64,000 bases of DNA from JAPWJZ01 sp965279315 (GTDB taxonomy: Bacteria; Pseudomonadota; Alphaproteobacteria; Micavibrionales; UBA2020). The position numbers and the translations under genes were made by a program. The stretch's first letter is position 1. Each line of letters begins with the position of its first letter. Where the stretch lies: the NCBI GenBank assembly GCA_965279315.1, contig OZ257145.1, forward strand, positions 1,426,001 to 1,490,000, read 5' to 3'. Shown here piece after piece: positions 8,892 through 17,357 of this stretch. The notes below the pieces were generated by a model. The model saw nothing but the letters and a program-made list of their open reading frames with translations. It ran no database searches and had not been told where the DNA came from.

Positions 8892-9513
8892 GGTCCTTGG
8901 TCGCGGCGGTCAGCGCTTCGGCGCGTTTCTGCACTTCGTCCGCAGGTGTTCCCGGTTTATACAGCGACGACCCCACGCCAAAAGCGTAGCAACCCGCCGT
9001 GTGGAATGACGCCACCGTATCAACCGCGATGCCGCCCGTTGGAATAACCTTGATATGCGTCGGCAACACCGATTTCAGCGCGCGGATGTAATTCGGGCCG
9101 CAGCTGTCGGCGGGAAAAATCTTCAGGAATTTCGATCCCAGCTTGATGGCATCAAACGCCTCCGTCGCCGTGTACACGCCCGGCATCATCACCATGTCGC
9201 GGGCAAGCGCAGCCTTCACGACATCGGCATCCGTGTTCGGCGCAACAATCAGGCGCGCACCGGTCTTGTGGACTTTTTCGACATCTTCCGCCGTCAATAC
9301 TGTGCCTGCGCCGATCAGCGCGGTGTCGCCAAAGCGTTTCACCAGCCGCGAAATACTCTCGAACGGGTCGGGGGAATTCAGTGGCACTTCAAGGCAGCGC
9401 CAGCCGGCGTTGAAAATCGCCTCGCCTACGGCCAGCACCTCATCGGGCTTGATGCCGCGTAAAATAGCGATCAGGCGGTTTTGTGAAAAATACGGGTCGG
9501 CGACGGCGGGCAT
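8884..9513 (-). CDS. dgoA: 2-dehydro-3-deoxy-6-phosphogalactonate aldolase
   Basis: Cleaves 2-keto-3-deoxy-6-phosphogalactonate into pyruvate and glyceraldehyde 3-phosphate. The 209-residue class I aldolase shows LIAILRGI, LEVPLNSPDPF, GAGTVL, IVAPNTD and FLKIFPA, where the Lys near residue 130 would form the Schiff base, and ends with the phosphate-binding GVGSSLYKPG. LNSP and SSLYKPG favour DgoA over the KDPG aldolase Eda. It follows the IlvD/Edd dehydratase by 12 bases on the same strand and meets dgoK tail to tail. Confidence 0.92.
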   Translation of the reverse strand: MPAVADPYFSQNRLIAILRGIKPDEVLAVGEAIFNAGWRCLEVPLNSPDPFESISRLVKRFGDTALIGAGTVLTAEDVEKVHKTGARLIVAPNTDADVVKAALARDMVMMPGVYTATEAFDAIKLGSKFLKIFPADSCGPNYIRALKSVLPTHIKVIPTGGIAVDTVASFHTAGCYAFGVGSSLYKPGTPADEVQKRAEALTAATKDLK

Positions 9514-9525
9514 TTTCGAATTCCT

Positions 9526-11352
9526 TTAATGTTGCGGGCGTAGGTATTCGCGCACGCGCTTGGCAATTTCTTCGCGCGCGAGCTCGGGGCGGTCGAACAT
9601 CTTCATGTACGCGCCGACGCTCGCCTGATGCACGCCCATTTTCGGGTCGGACCAGATCACGCCCCACGGGCTGTGGATCGGCGTGGGTTTGATGACCAGA
9701 TCAGCGCGGCGTTTATCGAGTTCCTCCGCGGATACTTCCATGTTCAGCTGCTTGTTCGCCACATCCAGCGTCACCCAGTCACCCGTTTTTACGAGCGCAA
9801 GCGGGCCGCCTGCCGCCGCCTCCGGCGATACATGCAGCACGTGGCAGCCATAGGCCGTACCGCTCATGCGCGCATCCGATATTGTCACCATCGCCTTCAC
9901 GCCCTTCGCCAGCAGATAGCCGGGCGGGCGCACGTTGCCGACTTCGGGCATGCCGGGATAGCCCAGCGGCCCGCAATTGCGCAGGATCAGCACGCGGTCG
10001 GGCGTGATGCCTTCCTTCGGGTTGTCGATGCGCTTGTGGTATTCCTCGATGCTGTCGAAAACGACGGCCTGCCCGCGATGCTGCAGCAGGTTTTTCTCCG
10101 CCACCGCCGACACCTTGATAACCGCGCCATCGGGGCAGAGGTTGCCTTTCAAAATCACGATGCCGCCATCCGGCAGCAGCGGTTCTTTCACCGTCTTGAT
10201 AATATTCGTGTCGGTATAGGGGTCGCGCGCGTCCAGCTCCTCGCGCATTGTCTTGCCTGTGCACCACTTCACATCGTCTTTCACGTATCCGGCGGATGCG
10301 AGTTCGCGCAACACGGCAGGCATGCCGCCCGCGCGGAAATATTCCTCCATCAGGAACGCGCCCGACGGTTTCACATTCACCAGCAGCGGCACTTTCGATC
10401 CGTATTCCTGCCAATCGTCGATGGTGAAATCGATATCGGCCATATTGGCGATGGCCAGCAAATGCACGACAGCATTGGTCGACCCGCCAATCGCGGCATT
10501 CGCAGCGACCGCGTTCAGGAATGACTGGCGCGTGACGAAGGTGGAGGGGCGGCGGTCGGCCAGCACCATCCGCACGGCTTCCTCGCCCGCGCGGAACGAA
10601 TAATGCGCGCGCTCCGCCATCGGTGCGGGGATGGATGATGCGCCGAACAGCGTGAGGCCTAGCGCCTCCGCCATGCTGTTGAGCGTCGATGCCGTGCCCA
10701 TGCTCATGCAATGGCCGGCGGAGGGCTGCGCGGCGCAGGAACGCACCATTAATTCATCTTCGGTGATTTTTCCGGCGGCCAGCAATTCGCGGTTCTTCCA
10801 CAGATGCACGCCCGATGCCGATTGTTCGCCGTGGTAATAACCGTTCAGCATCGGCCCTGCCGATGCCACGATGGTGGGCAGGTCGGTCAGCAGCGTCGCC
10901 ATCAATCCGGCGGGCACGGTTTTGTCGCAACCGGTCAGCAGCACGAGTCCGTCCATCGGGTTCGCGATGATGGTTTCGATCAATGTCATCGCGGTCAGGT
11001 TGCGCATATACATCGATGTCGGGCGCGTCAGCGGCTCGCCGAGCGGCGGCGCGATATCGAACTGGAAGGGAATGCCGCCTGCCTGACGCACGCCCTGCGC
11101 CACGCGGTCGTTCAGGTGATGGTCATGCATCGCCTGGCACGGGTTCAGGTCGCCGCCGAATTTGCAGATGCCGATGATGGGGCGGCGGCCGCTTTCGGTC
11201 TTGTCGGCCAGCGGATGGTCGGTCGTGCCGCACAATTCTTCCATCGTGAATTTCGAATTCACCATCTTGCCGGTATGGTGCGCGCGCACATCGACGGCGG
11301 CGGCCTGCCCGAACCAGAAATCGCTGCGCAAGAAAACTTTTTTATCGGCCAT
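9526..11352 (-). CDS. IlvD/Edd family sugar-acid dehydratase
   Basis: Predicted to dehydrate an aldonate (galactonate, arabinonate or similar) to its 2-keto-3-deoxy acid. The 608-residue protein has the IlvD/Edd Fe-S cysteine blocks LNPCQAMHD, TGCDKTVPAG and GHCMSMGTAST, plus GGSTNAVVHL and TISDARMSGTAYG. The MGVHQAS block near the end resembles the L-arabinonate/D-galactonate dehydratase branch rather than dihydroxy-acid dehydratase. The ATG at 11352 is preferred over an upstream in-frame start because it is preceded by a G-rich ribosome site and opens the conserved region. With dgoA downstream it forms the second half of the sugar pathway. Confidence 0.88.
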   Translation of the reverse strand: MADKKVFLRSDFWFGQAAAVDVRAHHTGKMVNSKFTMEELCGTTDHPLADKTESGRRPIIGICKFGGDLNPCQAMHDHHLNDRVAQGVRQAGGIPFQFDIAPPLGEPLTRPTSMYMRNLTAMTLIETIIANPMDGLVLLTGCDKTVPAGLMATLLTDLPTIVASAGPMLNGYYHGEQSASGVHLWKNRELLAAGKITEDELMVRSCAAQPSAGHCMSMGTASTLNSMAEALGLTLFGASSIPAPMAERAHYSFRAGEEAVRMVLADRRPSTFVTRQSFLNAVAANAAIGGSTNAVVHLLAIANMADIDFTIDDWQEYGSKVPLLVNVKPSGAFLMEEYFRAGGMPAVLRELASAGYVKDDVKWCTGKTMREELDARDPYTDTNIIKTVKEPLLPDGGIVILKGNLCPDGAVIKVSAVAEKNLLQHRGQAVVFDSIEEYHKRIDNPKEGITPDRVLILRNCGPLGYPGMPEVGNVRPPGYLLAKGVKAMVTISDARMSGTAYGCHVLHVSPEAAAGGPLALVKTGDWVTLDVANKQLNMEVSAEELDKRRADLVIKPTPIHSPWGVIWSDPKMGVHQASVGAYMKMFDRPELAREEIAKRVREYLRPQH

Positions 11353-11444
11353 GGTGACACCCCTTTTTGACCCGTCTTTTTTACTATAGGCGGGGGACGG
11401 ATGCCAGCCGCGAATGCCCTTGAAAAGACTTTGTTTTAGGCGGA

Positions 11445-11473
11445 TTGACCTTGCCATAAAATCAGCCTATCTT
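11445..11473 (+). promoter_or_regulatory. Probable promoter of tldD-pmbA
   Basis: TTGACC (11445-11450), 17 bases, TATCTT (11468-11473), ending 46 bases before the tldD ATG. It is divergent from the dehydratase gene. Confidence 0.5.
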
Positions 11474-11519
11474 AATCGACAATCAGCAATGCCGCGCCAC
11501 AATTGAACGGGATGGAATC

Positions 11520-12962
11520 ATGTCCAGCAAACCCCTGCCCACCGACCAGTTTTTCAAAAACTCCGGCCTCACGCCTGAAAAAGCGCGGGAGATTGTGCAA
11601 GAAGGGTTGAGCGGTGCGGATTACGGCGAGTTTTACCACGAAATCGTCGCCCGCGAACGGCTGGTGAAGGACAAGGGCGAATTCACGACGGTTTCAACAG
11701 GCGACAGCAAGGAAGGCTTCGGTTTCCGCGTGGGCCAGGAAGAACGCGTCGGTTATTCCTATTCCGACCTGTTCAACGAAGCCGCATTGAAAGATGCCGT
11801 GACCGAGGCGCGTAACGTGCTGAAGCTTGGCACGCCGAAGGCCGCGCAGCCCGCAACCGGCATGGTGCCGCAGCAGCTGTACACGCCGGAAGATCCCATG
11901 GCCGGTTTCACGCTCGCCGAAAAAATCGCCAAGGTTGACGAGATCGAGGCCTATGCCCGCTCGCTCGACCCGCGCATCACGAACGTGACCGTGGCCTATG
12001 CGTCTGAATCAAAGGCCGTGCATATCATCACCGCAGACGGAAAAAGTTTAATCGACAACCGCCCCATGACCTCCGTTTCCATCTCCATCATGCTGACGGA
12101 TAAAGACGGCAAAAGCGAAATCGGCACGGCGCAGACCGGCGGCCATGTGGATGCCAAAGCGGTTTTCGACGAAGCCACGTTCAAGGCCGCCGCGAAAAAA
12201 GCGCTGCATCAGGCCGAAGAACTGCTGGTGGCCGAAGACGCGCCTGCGGGGATCATGGATGTCGTCCTCAGCCCCGGCTGGGCGGCGGTCGTGCTGCACG
12301 AAGCGATTGGCCACGGGCTGGAAGGCGATTTCAACCGCCGCGATATCTCGGTCTATAGCGGCAAGATCGGCCAGCAGATCGCATCGCCGGAAGTCACCGT
12401 GATCGACCAGGGCGATATGCCGGGCGAACGCGGGTCTTTGCATTTCGATGACGAAGGCGTGCCGACGCAGCAAAACGTGCTGATCGAAAACGGCGTGCTG
12501 AAGGGTTACATGCAGGATCGCCAGAACGCGCAGCTGATGGGCGTCGACCCGACCGGCAACGGACGTCGTGAGAGTTATGCGCACGCCCCCATGCCGCGCA
12601 TGACGAACACGTATTTCGCCAACGGCACGCATGACCCCGCCGACATCATCAAATCGGTGAAGGACGGGATTTACATTTCCGACATGGGCGGCGGGCAGGT
12701 CGATATCACCTCCGGCAAGTTCAACATGAATGCGAAACTGGCCTATAGGATTCGTGACGGCAAGATTGCGGAACCTATCAAGGGCGCAACCATCGTCGGC
12801 GACGGCTTGACCGTCATCAAGTCGATCACCATGGTCGGCAACGACCTCGCTCTTGAAAAAAGCGCGGGCATGTGCGGCAAAAACGGGCAGCAAGTGCCGG
12901 TCGGCTGCGGCCAGCCCACCTTGCGCGTTTCCAACATGACCGTTGGCGGTCGCAAGAAATAA
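11520..12962 (+). CDS. tldD: Metalloprotease subunit TldD
   Basis: TldD is the zinc-bearing subunit of the TldD/TldE heterodimeric protease, which degrades unfolded peptides and matures microcin B17 in E. coli. The 480-residue product shows the metal-binding HEAIGH motif near residue 260, the following GHGLEGD, the FDDEG and ENGVLKGYMQDR blocks, and C-terminal MCGKNGQ and VGCGQP segments typical of TldD. Its partner pmbA follows 11 bases downstream, so both are probably made from one transcript. Confidence 0.96.
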   Translation: MSSKPLPTDQFFKNSGLTPEKAREIVQEGLSGADYGEFYHEIVARERLVKDKGEFTTVSTGDSKEGFGFRVGQEERVGYSYSDLFNEAALKDAVTEARNVLKLGTPKAAQPATGMVPQQLYTPEDPMAGFTLAEKIAKVDEIEAYARSLDPRITNVTVAYASESKAVHIITADGKSLIDNRPMTSVSISIMLTDKDGKSEIGTAQTGGHVDAKAVFDEATFKAAAKKALHQAEELLVAEDAPAGIMDVVLSPGWAAVVLHEAIGHGLEGDFNRRDISVYSGKIGQQIASPEVTVIDQGDMPGERGSLHFDDEGVPTQQNVLIENGVLKGYMQDRQNAQLMGVDPTGNGRRESYAHAPMPRMTNTYFANGTHDPADIIKSVKDGIYISDMGGGQVDITSGKFNMNAKLAYRIRDGKIAEPIKGATIVGDGLTVIKSITMVGNDLALEKSAGMCGKNGQQVPVGCGQPTLRVSNMTVGGRKK

Positions 12963-12973
12963 GGAATAGTAAC

Positions 12974-14332
12974 ATGACCACCGAAAAAGAATTCCTCGCG
13001 ACCATGAAGCCCTTTGCGCAATCCCTGCTCGATTACGCCATGACCGAGGGGAAAAACCACGGCATCACCGATGCACGCATTTACGTATCGGCTAGCGATC
13101 GCCTTGAAAACAGCGTCGAAAAGGGGCAGGTGACGAAAACTGTTTCCGGCAAGACCTATAACGTGGGTATCACCCTCTATGCCGGCGACCGCACCGTCAC
13201 GCTGACGAAAAACACCATCGACGAACAGCGGCTGAAGGACGCGATGCTGGAGAACATGAAGATCATCTCCCTCGTTCCCGCCAATGCCGACAAGAAAATG
13301 CTGGAGGCGGAAAAGGTGTTCAAGGGCGCGAAACAGGACCTCGACCTGTTCGACCACAACCCGCCCACGACCGCGCAGCTGATCCAGTATGCGAAAGACG
13401 TCGAAGCCGCAGCGATGGCGCAGCCCGGCGTCAAGGCGACGCGTTCGGTCAGCGTCACGCGCGCCGAAGACCATTTCCTTATCGTTGCGAGCAACGGGCT
13501 GGAAGTGAACGACAGCCGCACGATGTATGCGGCAGGCGCATCCGTGATCGCCGCCGACAAATCCGGCATGCAGATCAGCGGCGAAAGCAGCATGGCGCGC
13601 CATTTTGGCGACATGGCGAAACCCGATGTGCTTGGCGCGGAAGCGGGGCAGAAGGCGATTTCGAAACTGGGCGGCATCCTGCCCGCAACCGGCGATATGC
13701 CGATTGTGCTGGACAACGGCGCGGCCGAAAGTTTCTTTTCCTCCGTCTATTCCGCCATCGGCGGCACGGCGCTCCATCGCGGCACGACTTTTTTAAAAGG
13801 CAAGCTTGGCCAGCAGGTGATGGCGCAAGGCATCACGATTTCCGATGATCCACTGGTCGCGCGCGGTATGTCGTCGCGTCAGGTCGATACGGCGGGATTG
13901 GCGGCAAAACCCATCACCTTCATCGAAAACGGCGTGCTCAAAAGCTATGACATCAACCTGCTGGAATCGCGCCAGCTGGGCATGGAACCCATCGGCCGCG
14001 AAAACGGCCCGACCAATACCCGCATCGAGCCGGGCACGCAAACTCCCGCCGAACTGATCGCGGATATCAAGGAAGGCATTTTCATCAAGGGCTTCAACGG
14101 CGGCACGGTCGATGTGAATACCGGCAACCATTCGCGCGAAGCCTACGGCCTGTTGATTAAAGACGGCAAGATCACCGATACCGCCGTCAGCGGCTTCGTC
14201 GTCTCCGGCAACCTGAAGGACATGTTCATGAAGGTTGCGGTCGCAAACGACACGCCCGCACTGCCCAGCACCAAGCACCGCATGGCCGCGCCCACGACGC
14301 GGATCAACGGCTGCACGATTGCGGGAAAATAA
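12974..14332 (+). CDS. pmbA: Metalloprotease subunit PmbA/TldE
   Basis: This is the non-zinc partner of TldD; as expected it lacks the HExxxH motif. The 452 residues contain the U62-family blocks VLDNGAAESFFSSV, LGQQVMAQGITISDDP, FIENGVLKSYDIN and GPTNTRIEPG. The ATG at 12974 has AAGGA upstream, and the frame upstream of it overlaps tldD. The gene ends four bases before a convergent small gene. Confidence 0.95.
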   Translation: MTTEKEFLATMKPFAQSLLDYAMTEGKNHGITDARIYVSASDRLENSVEKGQVTKTVSGKTYNVGITLYAGDRTVTLTKNTIDEQRLKDAMLENMKIISLVPANADKKMLEAEKVFKGAKQDLDLFDHNPPTTAQLIQYAKDVEAAAMAQPGVKATRSVSVTRAEDHFLIVASNGLEVNDSRTMYAAGASVIAADKSGMQISGESSMARHFGDMAKPDVLGAEAGQKAISKLGGILPATGDMPIVLDNGAAESFFSSVYSAIGGTALHRGTTFLKGKLGQQVMAQGITISDDPLVARGMSSRQVDTAGLAAKPITFIENGVLKSYDINLLESRQLGMEPIGRENGPTNTRIEPGTQTPAELIADIKEGIFIKGFNGGTVDVNTGNHSREAYGLLIKDGKITDTAVSGFVVSGNLKDMFMKVAVANDTPALPSTKHRMAAPTTRINGCTIAGK

Positions 14333-14335
14333 AGG

Positions 14336-14575
14336 TTAGTCTTTCTCGCCGCTGAAGGTCACGGTCACGCCGCGCTTCTTGAAGTAAGACTGCATCATCT
14401 TGCGGCCCTGGCGGTTGTTCTGGGCGAGGCGCGCGGGTTCGACCGCGACTTCTTTTTTGCCTTCGGCCTTCAGCGCCGTCTTCAATCCGTCGATATGCTG
14501 GTCGATATCCAGGTTGTCCTGCATCAGCGATTCATAGACTTTTTCGAGGGCCTGTTCGACGGTAAGCGCGGTCAT
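14336..14575 (-). CDS. Small conserved-looking hypothetical protein (79 aa)
   Basis: I do not recognise the family. The ATG at 14575 has GGAG 9 bases upstream; an upstream in-frame start is less likely. The product is acidic in the first half (VEQALEKVYESLMQDN, predicted helical) and basic in the second (RQGRKMMQSYFKKRGV). There is no signal peptide or membrane segment, and codon use matches its neighbours. It lies between pmbA (convergent) and cmk (divergent). Confidence 0.65.
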   Translation of the reverse strand: MTALTVEQALEKVYESLMQDNLDIDQHIDGLKTALKAEGKKEVAVEPARLAQNNRQGRKMMQSYFKKRGVTVTFSGEKD

Positions 14576-14734
14576 GTTTTTGTCTCCGGTTGAATGCGCG
14601 CCGATTATGGTGCAAGTGCCGGCATTTTTCCAGTCCAATCTATCCGGTTGATAATTCAGCCTAATCGGCCCTGTACCTTTTTTGAACGGGATGCGCTAGG
14701 ATGGCCAAGGTTTCAGCATCTAAAGGGACAAGTC

Positions 14735-15442
14735 ATGGCGTCATCCGGAAAAATCGTGATCTCGGTCGATGGCCCTGCCGCCTCCGGCAAAGGCACGCTC
14801 GCCAAGGCGCTCGCCGCCAAGCTCGGCTTTGCCTATCTCGATACCGGTGCGCTGTACCGCGCGGTTGCGCTCGCGACCATCGAAAGCGGCGGCGACCCTG
14901 CAAATTTCGATGACGTCAAAAAAGTGATCGATAACGTCACGCATCATGTGACGCCCGAAACGCTGGTCAACCCGAAACTCCGCACGCCCGAAGTCGCCGC
15001 CGGCGCCGCCAAGGTTGCGGCCTATCCCGATGTGCGCCACGCCGTGCGCGATTATCAGGTCGATTTCGCCAGGAACCCGCCGAACGGCGCGCCGGGCGCC
15101 GTGCTGGACGGTCGCGATATCGGCACCGTCGTCTGCCCCGATGCCGATGTGAAATTATATGTGACAGCCTCGCCCGAAGAACGCGCCCGCCGCCGTTTCG
15201 AAGAATTGAAATTGAAAGAACCGTCGACGCTCTATGAAACGGTATTGAACGACGTGAATGCCCGCGACCATTCCGACATGCACCGCGCCATATCGCCGCT
15301 GAAACCGGCGCTGGATGCCCATATCCTCGATACCACGACGCTCGACCGTGCCGGTGCGCTCGATGCCGCCATCAAACTGGTGCAGGCAAAATTCCCGCCG
15401 GAAGCAGACCGCCCCGCGAAAACAAAATCACCGCGCCTTTAA
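14735..15442 (+). CDS. cmk: Cytidylate kinase
   Basis: Phosphorylates CMP/dCMP to the diphosphate. The 235-residue protein has the P-loop GPAASGKGT near residue 13, YLDTGALYRAVA, LDGRDIGTVVCPDA, and the LID region with SPEERARRRFEE and DHSDMHRAISPLKPA. The ATG at 14735, with AAAGGGA upstream, is preferred to earlier in-frame starts that would add about 47 unconserved residues. In many alphaproteobacteria cmk precedes rpsA; here it is followed by a small membrane protein on the opposite strand. Confidence 0.95.
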   Translation: MASSGKIVISVDGPAASGKGTLAKALAAKLGFAYLDTGALYRAVALATIESGGDPANFDDVKKVIDNVTHHVTPETLVNPKLRTPEVAAGAAKVAAYPDVRHAVRDYQVDFARNPPNGAPGAVLDGRDIGTVVCPDADVKLYVTASPEERARRRFEELKLKEPSTLYETVLNDVNARDHSDMHRAISPLKPALDAHILDTTTLDRAGALDAAIKLVQAKFPPEADRPAKTKSPRL

Positions 15443-15455
15443 TACCCGCCGATTT

Positions 15456-15680
15456 TTAATTCATCGACACATGGTTGGCCGATATTTTCGTCCAGGCGGG
15501 CGGATCGGATGCGGGAAAAGAATCCATCGATGCAAGGTCGACCATGTCGTCGGCATCCTTGTCGAGGTCGGAGGATTCGCCGCCGCAAACGCGTTCGGCA
15601 CATTCCTGATTCAAACGTTTATGAACCACATAGCCGATCGTCGATGCGGCCAGGGTGAAAATGATGAAATCGCGCAGCAT
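15456..15680 (-). CDS. Small membrane-anchored protein with a DSFPASDPPAW motif
   Basis: A 74-residue protein. The first 20 residues (MLRDFIIFTLAASTIGYVVH) form one hydrophobic segment, then comes a Cys-containing acidic linker, and the C-terminal DSFPASDPPAWT motif. I associate short xSFPASDPPxW motifs with small alphaproteobacterial proteins of unknown role, but can assign no function. The topology suggests an N-terminal anchor with the motif facing one side of the inner membrane. Confidence 0.6.
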   Translation of the reverse strand: MLRDFIIFTLAASTIGYVVHKRLNQECAERVCGGESSDLDKDADDMVDLASMDSFPASDPPAWTKISANHVSMN

Positions 15681-15737
15681 GGTCGCCTCCCTTGGAATTC
15701 GTTTTCTAACAAACTCTTCAGGGGCGATTCAGGTTCA

Positions 15738-17186
15738 CTACGATTTATTGTCTGATTCCCGCGGGTTATGCCAGATATGCAGCACGGCATAGCTGCGCCA
15801 TGGCCGCCATTTTTCGGACATTTTATCGGCTTCCTTCGCGGTCACGCCGCCAAGGTTGTTCAGCACGCCGATATCGCCGGTCGGGAATGCATCCGGCCAG
15901 CGCAACGCGCGCATGGCGATATAATGCGCTGTCCACGGGCCGATGCCGTGAATGTCGTCCAGTTGTTGTATCGCCGCATCCGGGTTCACCCCCGGTTCCA
16001 GCACCAATGCGCCCGATGCAAAGCCCGAAGCCAGCGCAAGGATGCTTTTCGCCCGCGCGCCATTAATGCCGAGGCCCGCAATATCATCGACCGTGTGTTT
16101 CGCAATGGCGGCAGGCAGCGGGGAGAGATGCGTGAGTTCGGGGAAGGGCGTCCTGAACGCTTCGCCAAACCCCCCGATAAACCGCCCGCCCAGCGTGGTC
16201 GCCGCCTTCACCGTCACCTGCTGCCCCAGTATCGCCCGCACGGTCAGTTCGAACACGTCGAATGCGCCCGGCACGCGCTGGCCGGGGTTGCGTTTCACCA
16301 TTTTGCCGATCGTCCTGTCGCGCGCGAAATGCGCCGCAATCACATCGGGGCGCCCACCGAGGTCGAACAGGTTGCGCAGCCGCGCCAGCAGCGTTGGCAA
16401 TACCGGCAGCAGCGCATGGGAAAATTCAACCGCCAGCGCGGATTTTTCCGGCGCATGGCCGATGCGCACCCAGCCCTTGAATTTGCCGAGCCGCACGGTA
16501 CGCAGGTAATGCCCGTCCACCATCGCCTCCGCCCCCTTCAGCGCGCGTGCGCCCAGGAAAGCCAGTATCCCGTCCCAGTCATAGGGCGGGCGGTAGGATA
16601 GCAGCAATGTCGATGAATCCCCCGCCACCGCCGCGCCGCCCTTCGCTTCCTTGCGCAGGCGCGACGGCGCCATCCGGTAACGCTTCAGGAACGCATCGTT
16701 GAACCGCCGCAGGCTGCCAAAGCCGCTGGCATAGGCGATTTCCGTGACCGTCAACGCGGTTTCGGTCAGCAGCTGTTTCGCCAGCAGCAACCTGCGCGAC
16801 TGTATCAATTCGATGGGCGACACACCCATTTCCGCGCGGATGATGCGGCGGATCTGGCGCGTGCTGAGGTCGAACTGCCGGGCGATATCCTCCAGCCCCA
16901 TGTCTTCCTCCAGCCGCGCCGCGATCAACTGCGCGATGCGGGGGCTGTCATCGACAGGGGCGTAACCGGGGGCAAGCTCGGGGCGGCAGCGCAGGCAGGG
17001 GCGGAAACCGCCCGCCTCCGCGCTTTGGGCATTCGCGAAGAATTTACAGTTCGCGGGTTTCGGTGTTTTGGCGGTGCAGACGGGGCGGCAGTAAATGCCT
17101 GTCGACGTCACGCCCACGAAAAACACCCCGTCAAAACGGGCATCGCGGGCGGCAAAGGCGCTGTAATAATCGGGTGGATTATCCAT
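15738..17186 (-). CDS. Ada-type regulator fused to AlkA 3-methyladenine DNA glycosylase
   Basis: A 482-residue DNA repair protein with three parts. Residues 1-75 are an Ada zinc domain with the four Cys (YCRPVC, NCKFF, PCLRC), where the first Cys accepts methyl from phosphotriesters. Residues 80-180 are an AraC-type helix-turn-helix. Residues 195-482 are an AlkA N-domain plus HhH-GPD glycosylase, with IHGIGPWTA as the hairpin and the catalytic Asp in FPTGDIG. The architecture suggests methylation-responsive activation together with base excision. The ATG at 17186 is chosen because conserved Ada sequence starts there. An ogt gene lies 6.5 kb away. Confidence 0.93.
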   Translation of the reverse strand: MDNPPDYYSAFAARDARFDGVFFVGVTSTGIYCRPVCTAKTPKPANCKFFANAQSAEAGGFRPCLRCRPELAPGYAPVDDSPRIAQLIAARLEEDMGLEDIARQFDLSTRQIRRIIRAEMGVSPIELIQSRRLLLAKQLLTETALTVTEIAYASGFGSLRRFNDAFLKRYRMAPSRLRKEAKGGAAVAGDSSTLLLSYRPPYDWDGILAFLGARALKGAEAMVDGHYLRTVRLGKFKGWVRIGHAPEKSALAVEFSHALLPVLPTLLARLRNLFDLGGRPDVIAAHFARDRTIGKMVKRNPGQRVPGAFDVFELTVRAILGQQVTVKAATTLGGRFIGGFGEAFRTPFPELTHLSPLPAAIAKHTVDDIAGLGINGARAKSILALASGFASGALVLEPGVNPDAAIQQLDDIHGIGPWTAHYIAMRALRWPDAFPTGDIGVLNNLGGVTAKEADKMSEKWRPWRSYAVLHIWHNPRESDNKS

Positions 17187-17357
17187 GGGCAGACGATATA
17201 GTACAGCCCATGCCCCGTTCCAGCCATTTCCGGACATGGCGGCAGAAACCCGCCAATCGGTTAAAGCTTGATTTTGCTTGATAAAAAATTCAGGGAAGGG
17301 TTTTCTGGTTTCATACGTTATATAAGCGTGCTTATTTTTTCAAAAGGCGGATCAAAT

